From Paracamarosporium sp. OC-R06-R3 (taxonomy: Eukaryota; Ascomycota; Dothideomycetes; Pleosporales; Didymosphaeriaceae), in NCBI GenBank assembly GCA_019828545.1, contig JACVRA010000356.1:1-11143 (forward strand): a stretch of 11,143 bases of DNA, read 5' to 3'. A program made the translations under genes and the position numbers. Position 1 is the first letter of the stretch; each line of letters starts with the position of its first letter. Positions 1 to 7,295 of the stretch are shown here, one piece after another. The notes beneath the pieces were generated by a model, which saw only the letters and a program-made list of their open reading frames with translations, ran no database searches and was not told the DNA's origin.

Positions 1-140
1 TCTCTTGATCGTACAGGATTGAGATGGTTTTATATCCAGCCCCTGCGCACGGCCGTCATGCGGCTTGGCCATAAGGTCTGGCCGCACGGCTCAGGCGCAT
101 TAAGTAGATATCCTTATCTGATCCGTACTGCGTACGGACA
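1..140. other. GC-rich block with two inverted repeats at the left edge
   Basis: This short block is far richer in GC than the AT-rich DNA that follows, and I find no reading frame in it. It holds two foldback structures. Arms 52-64 and 81-90 pair over 10 bp with a 3-nt bulge (57-59). Positions 122-128 and 132-138 (TCCGTAC/GTACGGA) form a perfect 7-bp hairpin with a 3-nt loop. Its position upstream of a pogo-like transposase relic in the same orientation makes it a candidate for the element's terminal region or for flanking genomic DNA. That is inference: I do not recognise a known terminal inverted repeat and see no certain TA target duplication. Confidence 0.4.
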
Positions 141-415
141 ATTAGTAAGGTTTAAAAAAAATATTACTTTTTATTTATTTTATAGATACTTATTATAGGT
201 TATAATAGAGTAATTAAACTAAGTCTAGTAATATCTAAGTAAGTATTATAATTTAAAATTTAATTCTTTTTTTTTTTAATAGTATATTATATACGTATTA
301 TATTTATAGTATTTTATATATAGTTTTAAGTATAATGTAACTATGTAATAAGTTACTACTTTAAGTAAGTTACTACTCTAATTAACTTTCTATAATGTAT
401 TACCTATTAACTATA
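140..415. other. AT-rich, RIP-saturated non-coding leader of the transposon relic
   Basis: This stretch is almost wholly A/T with dense TpA. It contains no CpA dinucleotide after position 139, and TpG is rare. That double depletion is the classic end state of RIP, which converts CpA to TpA on both strands. No open frame of useful length is present. The in-frame ATG of the transposase relic at 416 marks its probable downstream limit, so this is likely the untranslated 5' part of the element, although its outer end cannot be placed. Confidence 0.6.
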
Positions 416-780
416 ATGGCTTAATTAACTACTATTTAATTACTTTATAATAAAGTAGATATTCTTCTTACTATTTCCTTTATTAATTAAAATTAAATCT
501 AAAGTATAAAATATACTATAGTTATATTTAATATTTCTTAATTAATACTATATAATTAACGCGCTAGAAAGCCTACTTAATATAATTATTAACTTAACTT
601 AAAAAAGCTTACTAAGCTAAAAGAGGAGGTAATTATAGAGTATATACTTAATCTAGATTTATAAGGGTTTTTACCCTCTTTAAGTACTATATATAATATA
701 GTAAATTAACTACTTACTACGTATAATACTAAATAAGTAGGTAGAGACTAGCCTAGAAACTTTATTAAGTAAACAATTAG
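416..780 (+). pseudogene. RIP-killed pogo/Fot1-like transposase, N-terminal part only
   Basis: One frame starting at the ATG at 416 runs to about 778. It reads as the N-terminal DNA-binding half of a pogo-superfamily (Tc1/mariner) transposase. First comes a psq-like helix-turn-helix (about 452-560, ending in a YNxRARKPT-like stretch). A CENP-B/Tc5-type helix-turn-helix follows (about 596-770). Its hallmarks are LTKLKEEVIIEYILNLD (608-658), then G-F-L-P-S-L (665-682), then an N-F-I-K stretch (758-769). The frame holds 14 stops, at 422, 437, 488, 494, 500, 539, 557, 578, 590, 662, 707, 734, 749 and 770. All are TAA or TAG and none is TGA, as expected when CAA/CAG glutamine codons undergo C-to-T change. 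The catalytic DDE domain is absent: homology stops where the base composition changes at about 778. The family call rests on remembered motif patterns, not on a search. Confidence 0.8.
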
Positions 781-2470
781 ATGGCAAGCCTACATGAGGA
801 AATGGATGCACCCCGTTTAGGCAATCCGGGCCTCTCTCGTAATTCTGCGCTACGCCTAAATAGGCAATCAACCTCGACGTTCCCTCATAAAACCGCCCTC
901 CCTCTTGCTGTCATTTTCCTTCCTTTACACTCTACTCCCACCCCTTTATCCACCACGCACCAGCCGACCTTTCAGCCCGACTGACCCGTCCGACCCCGGC
1001 CTCCATAAGGCATTTTCCTCGAATCTAGTCGCCTGCGTCGCAAGAGCCAGAACTGCCCTGCCCTGCACTACACTGCAGACAGACAGTACCCAATCTCTCA
1101 AGCCCATGTTCCCTTCAGTCCAGCTACCAGCTTCAGCTTCAGCTTCAGAACGCACTAAAGCCCCGTTACCACACAACTTTCTTCTAGACACCTGCCCGCA
1201 ACATGTCTATGAGCAAGAGTCCTCTTCCCCCCTCCGTCTCTATCCCGACCTCTTCCACACCCGCTACGATCAAGGGAAGAGTTCAGCCCCCTCCTCCTCC
1301 TTCTAATTTCCACGGTGCAGCTCAGCACCTCCTTCAGCGGCTGCTGAGTCTCGGAATCCCCCCTCCCCTCCCTCGTTGGGTTAAGTCGCCGAGAAATGGG
1401 TGCTCCTGCAATGCGCTGACGCGCACGCATGACTTAGTAGAAAGCAAATGGCACGGCCGTCATGCCGTCTCAGGTCGGATGGCTCCACCTCTAGCACTCG
1501 ATTCTTTTCGGTTGATCGGTTGAGGACGCTCCGCCAATCCGCTCTGTTATCCTGCAGCGCGCTCGGGTTGAATCCCTCGACAAGGACGCGGCCGGCCATT
1601 TACATCAGGCAATAACCTCGTCCGCATGGTCTCAGGATGTACCGCCTCTGTTGATCTCTCGACTCCGCAAGTAACGTTGTAATGCAACCCTACTCAGCCG
1701 CCGATTCCGCCTGCCCAGGATTCAGGAGCTTCCAGGCGCTTGCAGCTTGCTGAAGCTGATCCCTCTCGCCCGATTCGAGTCAAGTTACTATGGTTGAAGC
1801 GTGGAGCTCGCCACCTGCTGCAGAGCTATTACGGCATTGTAAGCTTCCGTAGAATACTGCCCCACTCCGGACTCGTTAATGGCATTTGCTGCGCCCTTAT
1901 CTATTTCCCTTTTAAGGGAACGGATGCGTAGCCTTCACGCTCTCGTCTTAGCTCCAGCATGCCAATACTACGACCTGTCCCTCGGTCCAGTACCCAGGAC
2001 CAATCCTCTCTCCCGTTACCTCGCTCTCCCCCTTAGCTCTAGTTCCCCGACGGTGACGCGGCCGCCCACCCGCATAGTCCTTTCATCTGGTACCACCCTG
2101 CTCGTCAGCGCTATAGTACTAGTTGGATGTTCTGCCCTTCACAGGACATGCGGCGCAACGCCTTGATGTAACTAGCAAGGAAGAGAAGAATAAAACCCCT
2201 GCAGGTCAATCATGCATCATCCAGCACGGGACCCATCGGACGAAGAGGGTGATTAGGGGTCCAAGTAAGAAGGGGCTGGTTATTGATGGCTCCGGTCAGG
2301 AATATAGGCCCCTGAACCATTAAATGGTGTGGACCATACGACGGTCTTCAACTTCATTCGTCCTTCTTGCAGGGCGCGGATTCACTAGCCGCTGCGTCCA
2401 CGCCGGCCATTTCCGCGAATAGATGCGGCATTTATGCATCCTCGACCTGCTTAGGAAGGTGTCGGCGGCG
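781..2470. other. GC-balanced, pyrimidine-rich region without a convincing gene
   Basis: CpA and TpG return at once after about 780, so this DNA has not undergone heavy RIP. Positions 880-1330 are strongly C/T-rich on the plus strand, like a fungal promoter or 5' leader, and include a (CTTCAG)3 hexamer run near 1131-1148. An ATG at 1203 (context CAACATG) opens a 106-codon proline- and serine-rich frame to 1523 with no recognised domain. Further short open stretches in shifting frames (about 1530-1675, 1690-1931, 1879-2166) have plausible composition but no clear splice signals joining them. They may be a decayed gene, or only frames that stay open by composition. I cannot choose between these. 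Confidence 0.35.
1879..2323 (+). CDS. weak candidate two-exon gene, unknown protein
   Basis: I do not recognise this protein. A frame from ATG 1879 (or ATG 1924) stays open to 2089. A possible 55-nt intron, 2090-2144 (GTACCA...CACAG), then joins it in phase 1 to a second open stretch, 2145-2323, rich in Lys and Arg, giving about 129 residues. The second stretch is the more protein-like part. Against it: the donor is imperfect, no CTAAC-type branch site is visible, and the first exon is dominated by leucine, serine and proline, as expected from C/T-rich DNA. The region could equally be non-coding or a decayed gene. Confidence 0.18.
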
Positions 2471-2479
2471 GCGGCGACA

Positions 2480-2485
2480 TATAAA
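2480..2485 (+). promoter_or_regulatory. candidate TATA box of the chromodomain gene
   Basis: TATAAA at 2480-2485 sits just downstream of a GGC-triplet run (about 2464-2475). It lies 34 nt before the first in-frame ATG of gene A (2514) and 85 nt before the second (2565). A transcription start about 30 nt downstream would fall near 2510, which would favour the ATG at 2565. This is a sequence match only. An alternative model in which this stretch is exonic is described under gene A. Confidence 0.35.
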
Positions 2486-2513
2486 GCAGGAGTCCGTTCG
2501 CAGAAGGTGATAC

Positions 2514-3995
2514 ATGCACAAGAGTCACCACTACCTAAAGAAGTCGCCAGCTTGCTACGCCAGCATGACCTTCTACAGCACTCCTTTGGTTCCTCCTTCG
2601 TTGCCTTTGAAGATATTTCCATACGTTCCCAGAGCGTCTAAGTCCAAGTCTAAGCCCAAGCCCAAGCCCAAGTTAGAGGCGAAGCCAATGGCTGGCGCTG
2701 AATTACCGGCTATATCCAAGACGGCAGAGCATACCCGTTCAGCACTCGACTTCGAAGATAATGGAGAGCGTTCCTATATCGAAGACGAGTTGACGATGCT
2801 AAATTGGAATGTATCCTTACCTAGTCCGCACGAAGCTACGCTGGCCTCACGTTCGACAGGCTCTGGTACGTACTGGCTGTTATGATGCAATGGAATTGAG
2901 TTAACTCGCAAGTAGCAGATGTGGTCGGTGGCCTCGACGCCACCCCTGAGTTAGAAAGGCTAGAGTACCACGAGCCGGGCCGGCGATCGCTTGTCGGGGA
3001 AGGGACGGATCACGCTACAGGCGCTATGACGAGAAATTCGGCCCTAAATGGTCCGTTTGACGGAGACAGTCTGGGTGAGTATGCGTGTAGAGTGAGGGCC
3101 TCATCGACTAATTCACGCCAGACTTCCCTCTAATTTTAGAGAGTGGTGCAGCTGAAGAGCACCATACAGAAACGCAAGATAAGCCTGGCAACGGAGCGTT
3201 AGGGTATCAAGGAACCGGTTACCATGCGGTTGCCGGTGCCGAACAGGACCCTGTCGGACAGTATGGCGATATCAATGCTACCAATATGCATGTTCTTTCC
3301 GAGGAGGTTCCAGAGGATATTCGCCGTGGTAAGTAGTGCCCCAGCACTGGTTGAGGGGCCGAGTATTAATAGGTCTCGAAGAGTCATTGTCAGCAGAGGA
3401 CCCACATGACTGGAAATTGAGCGACACGCAACTAGCTCAAAAACGAAAACGCGATGCTTCGATCTGTGCTATTACGAACGAGCGGCATAGTTGTTTATCA
3501 AATAAGGCATCGAAGTTACACCCTACAGCTACCGCACATGCTATGAAACAACTAGAGCAACTACCTCGCCTTCGTCCTCATGGTGCTGAGAGTAGCAGGA
3601 GAAGCGCAGCGAACCACCACAACAGCCGATCTACTCGAACTAAGAATCTGAAGAAGACATATAAGTTGGGACTTAACTGTGATAGGCCAAATGAAGACAC
3701 TGAATATGAGGTGGAGCAAATTCTAGCAGTCCGCCTCTATCGCGGAAATCTGCAGTATCATGTTCAATGGGTTGGGTACGAGGTCGATCTGGAATGGTAC
3801 AACGCATCCAACTTCAAAAATAGCCCTCGTAAGCTCCGTGAGTTCCACGATGCTAATCGTGATAAGCCAGGCCCTCCGGCAAAGCTTAGTTACTGGAAAC
3901 AGTGTTGGGAAGCAGAAAGAGATGCAGATGACTATTCCGACGATGATAAGCCAGAAGTCGCGCGTAGAGGTCGGAGAACTGCCAAGTTGGTTTGA
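2514..3995 (+). CDS. chromodomain protein, four exons (gene A)
   Basis: Exons are 2514-2865, 2919-3074, 3140-3328 and 3394-3995, giving 432 codons. All three introns are phase 1, with GTACGT, GTGAGT and GTAAGT donors and TTAAC, CTAAT and TTAAT branch sites. Stops lie in the introns, while the joined frame is open throughout. Residues about 337-387 form a chromodomain. The aromatic-cage positions known from HP1 are all present: Y337, W358 and Y361 (codons at 3705, 3768 and 3777). A GPP-x-KL-x-x-W tail and an acidic DDD stretch follow, common in fungal chromodomain proteins. KRKR near residue 250 is a possible nuclear signal. A nuclear reader of H3 methyl-lysine is the family expectation; the target is unknown. 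The start is uncertain: ATG 2514, 2565 or 2690. An alternative first exon, 2373-2506, ends in an intron at 2507-2550 but enters another frame. A Lys-Pro/Ser repeat lies at 2640-2672. The body of the model is secure; the N-terminus is not. Confidence 0.85.
2640..2672 (+). repeat. AAG(C/T)CC hexanucleotide run encoding Lys-Ser/Lys-Pro
   Basis: Six copies of an AAG-plus-proline/serine codon pair lie in tandem near the start of gene A (AAGTCC, AAGTCT, then AAGCCC repeats). In the gene A frame they give alternating lysine with serine and then proline, a basic low-complexity tail-like segment. Such hexamer runs are prone to length change by slippage and would vary the N-terminus in frame. Confidence 0.7.
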
Positions 3996-4387
3996 GCATA
4001 ATGTTACCTGTAATGGTTACTGCAGTCACAGTAGGATGTGATGAAACTAGATTGGAAATATATTTTGCACAGAATTCGCCTCTTTTTGCCTTGATCTAGA
4101 TATAGTTCTAATTAAGGTTAGAGACATAATTGTAGCTGCAAGTCTGTATTGGCTTAAGATAGAGTAGTTATAGCTAATTTAGAAAGCCTATTTGTTAACT
4201 AAATTTTTTTATGATTTCCTCTAGATAATTCCTACATAAATTTCGTCTATGCCCGTGTTAGTCAAGGTAGTAGAGTAGACTATTACGGAAGGTGGGATGC
4301 GCATCTATATTGCGTCCCACTCTGAGCACCCTCACAGTGAAACCATCTGATGGCGAATCTAAGATATATGTACTAGAGAGTATCTAA
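3996..4387. other. 3' flank of gene A; AT-richer spacer
   Basis: Downstream of the gene A stop the DNA becomes AT-richer (about 4040-4260), with no long open frame and no clear polyadenylation signal that I would defend. From about 4290 the frame later used by the decayed reading frame C is already open between scattered TAA/TAG stops, so that relic may begin here. A 29-nt imperfect palindrome, GTGGGA...TCCCAC, lies at about 4292-4320. Confidence 0.4.
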
Positions 4388-5080
4388 GGACCTCGCTATA
4401 GTCAAGGTTAAGATGTAATTTTGCCAGCAAATGTGGCGTCACAGCCTAATGACGAGAGCCAGTCCCCATCGCCGTTCGACCCGAACACGGCGCATGGTAG
4501 GGTATTAGAACTGGACATTGCCAATAAGATGGAGATGCCAACGGCTAAATTCAACTATATGAACGTCTTCCTGCTCACCGTGGCAACGTTCGCAATAGTA
4601 ATCTGTTGCATTGGCGATAAAAACGTGCTTCCTTACAGACACGTGCTCGCTTCCTTTCTCAACACTTCGGCTTCTATTAACTACGTTGTCAAACTTATAG
4701 ATGGCGCCCCGTAGGCCGAGCTTGTCTGGTTTCCTAACAAGGAACTGAAATCTGAACAAGGTCTGGGGGTTGGCGTTCAGGGTCCCATTTTTCCCGAGGA
4801 ATAAGGAGACAACCACCCTCCGCCCGAGGATTACTTGAGTAGTCAGGCTTAGAGTCAATGGTATTTACTAGAGGTTTGGTTTAGTAAGGAGCACGAGGAG
4901 AAAGACCATTACGTAGAGTGCCCCAGTACCATCAGACTGCGAAGCAAAAGAGTGCTACATCTCGGCTAAAAATTGGCTTCCGTAGATCGGATCCTCTCCC
5001 CTATGCTGCGCCGTTAACCGCGTTCCAGTACAAGCGCTGCATGTCCAATAATAACCAAACTCATTAGTGGAGAGTTATAG
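4388..5080 (+). pseudogene. decayed reading frame C, unknown family, one membrane-like segment
   Basis: A single frame (codons in phase with 4421) stays protein-like for about 230 codons. It is cut by TAA 4409, TAG 4712, TAA 4802, TAG 4850, TAA 4967, TAA 5015 and finally TAG 5078; none is TGA. The intact part 4412-4711 has a polar Ser/Pro/Asp-rich start, then a hydrophobic stretch (YMNVFLLTVATFAIVICC, 4556-4609) that could span a membrane. The frame continues past TAG 4712 with segments of normal composition (for example LVWFPNKELKSEQG after 4721 and YLLEVWFSKEHEEKDHYVEC after 4859). I recognise no domain. Splicing cannot remove the stops with sensible introns. The best reading is a pseudogene whose stops arose by CAA/CAG to TAA/TAG change. 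The alternative is chance openness of a non-coding region. Confidence 0.45.
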
Positions 5081-5179
5081 TAATGTACTTAGTTTGTCCC
5101 TACACTAACATAGCATCAACAGATTAGGTGCTGAAGACGTAACTAATAATTGTAAAAATATTATCTAATCACTAAGCAG

Positions 5180-6355
5180 CTAGGCGTAGCGATACTCTAT
5201 AATTACATTGTACAATTCCTCCATATTCGCAAGGTCCCTAAGGAGACCGCCAAGCCGTTCTGTTTGGCGGCGAAAGAGCGTGCTTAGTGTGTCCGTCCAG
5301 CAATCTTCTGCTCTAGCTTCAATAGCCTCCCACGTCTCTAATAGGAGCGCGGCAAACCCCTGAGTTAATTCCACCTCCTCAAGGCATTCGTTGAATTCCC
5401 TAAGTGCTGTGCCAATCTGCGTGTTTTCCGCTTGGTTGCGTATTTTATCCATGTCGAACCAACAAGTTTGTAACTCCATCCATGTTTCCTCGAGACTTGT
5501 AATAACTTTGTCTATATAGTTGGGTGATGACCACCCTACCATACAATAGTATTTAGTCTGCTTTCTCTGGCGAGTTGAATTTCTAGACGAGTTACTACTA
5601 TAATTGCTATCGCGATCGTCGTCGTCAAGCACTATTGGATCGTCTGTATCACAGGTCAATCTTTACCCCTCAAGTTTCGGGTTTTTGTACCTTGCGATCC
5701 CTGTATTGCCTGAGTAGGAACTGCTCCTCCACCTTGAAGGGCCATCGGAGAATTGCTTATTGTAACCTCCTCTACTCCCTGCCTGTTCTTCTTGTCCGCT
5801 TTGGCAAAGGTCGTTATATCGCTAGATACTTCCAACCCGATAAATGCTTCTTCGATAGGTGTTTCCACTACAATAGCTGCTTCTAGAGCTAGGATTGGAT
5901 CCTCATTGCTCATCTCTTCGGCTAATGGGGCTTGGGTTTCAAAAGGTACGCTAGGTTGTCGGTGCAAAGGCTCTAGTAATGGCTGCCTGCATGAGATGGG
6001 CGGTATCTCATCTTCGTCGTCCGTGTCTGGCGGGAGCTCCTGTCAGCGCGAGTTAGCTTCTCGTCACTAGCAGCAAGTTTGAACTTGCCTTATCCAAGGC
6101 CTGAGTATGGCGGGCGATGTCTTCGTTGTCCATTCCCTCCCAGCCCGCAAATGATAGCTTTCTAGCGTTTTTGTCGGACTGTTGTGGCAGGTTCACAATA
6201 TCAAGCTGCCCTATGTCGGGAGGAGCTGCTGAGTGACCTATATCAACAGATTCGTTTGACGGAGTCGTAACAGTTACACGATCTTTTTTGCTAATATTCG
6301 TTTGCTAGTAAGGAGTGCATTTTGCAGGCACCTTCTTGGATCGCGTGCATGGCAT
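5180..6355 (-). CDS. three-exon orphan protein with a SUMO-interacting-motif-like stretch (gene B)
   Basis: Exons read 6355-6089, 6039-5691 and 5643-5180, giving 359 residues. Intron 2 (5690-5644, 47 nt) has GTACAA and ACAG ends with phase 1 and joins two open frames exactly. Intron 1 (6088-6040, 49 nt) fits best as a GC-AG intron, AAG|GCAAGT, with a perfect GCTAAC branch site and phase 0. Residues 1-12 are basic. An acidic run (about 92-98, DTDDEDE) and the stretch PIVLDDDD (208-215) stand out; hydrophobic residues followed by acidic ones form the classic SUMO-interacting motif. Residues about 240-359 are acidic and helical, with spaced Trp and Cys. No known domain is recognised. Codon 17 is TAG (plus 6305-6307), in frame and not removable by a sensible intron. 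It may be a mutation of CAG, making the gene broken in this strain, or the first exon may be wrong. A TATA box lies about 100 nt upstream. Confidence 0.7.
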
Positions 6356-6455
6356 GATAGATCATGAGAAGGTAGGGAAGTAAGTCGTAATGTTTTCTGT
6401 GGGGGTAGAATTGAGAAGTGACGGCTGGCTGACTGCACGGCAGGAACATAATACC

Positions 6456-6462
6456 TTATATA
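6456..6462 (-). promoter_or_regulatory. TATA box of gene B
   Basis: The minus strand reads AAATATATAAGG across 6454-6465, with TATATAA at 6462-6456. It lies about 100 nt upstream of the gene B ATG at 6355, leaving a leader of about 70 nt if transcription starts about 30 nt downstream. The good match and spacing support the chosen start codon over internal ATGs. Confidence 0.5.
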
Positions 6463-6479
6463 TTTCTATCCTCCGTCAG

Positions 6480-7295
6480 CACTGCCTCCTCTGCGCTTTA
6501 TGTTATGCACTACTAGACTAACTAGTAATCCCGCATCCAATAGAAGGCGCCTTAGACGATGATTGAAACCCCGGGCGAGACGTAAACCTGGCGGCACTGC
6601 CCTGCTGAAGTCTCATATATAGAAGTTGTGCCGCTTCCTGGCGATAAAGCCCCGCATGCTACGGCAGAATAACCCCACCAACAGCGCTTGGACTGGTCAG
6701 AGGCACTCCCTAAGTACAAAAATAGTAGAGTAGCGAAGTCATACCTGTAACTCCTACTGATTCGTCATGATCTGTTTGGACCGTACTGAGGTTAGGGTCT
6801 ATGACTTCACTCTCTTACCTCCTTTCCGTCAACGCCTCTGCATCCCTGAGCTCTTATACCTTTCTTGTCGTATGCGAAGATGTGTCTCATCTGGGGATAC
6901 TCTAATAACAACACCTACATCATCTCTCGATAACCTCCCCCGCTCCCGACCTTCTTCACTGCGAGATCCACCTTGTAAAAGGAGCCCCCATCTTCGGATG
7001 ATATCCCAAACCGCTAGCAAAACAGTATCAAGCCACAAATAACCGCTATTGCCCCTTATGCTTGCGAGAGCGCATCGGAGATATTACCCGAAGTGTTGCT
7101 CTCTCCAGAAGGCGGTAGCAGAGCGATGAAGAACCGCTGCGCCCTTTACAAGTATGCTCCCTCAACGAGGGGCTGAGCGCTTAACGGAAGTAGATCCTGG
7201 GTTAGATCCGATATTTAATGGTCTCTTCACATCTAGGGCGGACTAGCACGGAATAAATATATTGAGCAAATACATAGTACCAACGGTCTGTCTCC
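6480..7295. other. spacer between genes B and D; no confident gene
   Basis: Both strands have short open frames in 6767-7083. A minus-strand stretch, 7083-6829 (85 codons without a stop), has an ordinary amino-acid mix but no usable start and no clear splice partner. An overlapping plus-strand frame starts at ATG 6767. I would not call either. A 7-bp inverted repeat (GCGGCAC 6591-6597 with GTGCCGC 6628-6634) flanks a TATATAG at about 6615-6621. Nothing else stands out. Confidence 0.35.

Noticed and set aside
1..140. tRNA or other structured RNA gene
   Set aside because: The hairpins do not form a cloverleaf, and no tRNA box A or box B consensus is visible.
905..1306. 133-codon plus frame in the C/T-rich region
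   Set aside because: The composition is almost wholly Ser, Pro, Leu and Thr, as any C/T-rich DNA gives, and there is no motif or splice support. The minus frames here (1191-946 and 1430-1155) are Arg/Gly-rich mirrors of the same bias.
3199..3405. Minus-strand frame across exon 3 of gene A
   Set aside because: The plus strand has coherent exons, phases and introns there, so this is a shadow.
4289..4302. 14-bp match AAGGTGGGATGCGC also at 7512-7525
   Set aside because: A 14-mer shared once in 11 kb is expected by chance about one time in five. The flanks do not match, and one copy lies inside the intron of gene D.
4505..4858. Long minus-strand open frame opposite frame C
   Set aside because: It is 117 codons long, but the plus frame has a cleaner membrane segment and continues as protein-like sequence past its stops on both sides, so the minus frame is most likely a shadow.
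6767..7083. Gene on either strand between B and D
   Set aside because: Both strands are open but neither has a start, a TATA box and splice sites together. The evidence is balanced, so no call was made.
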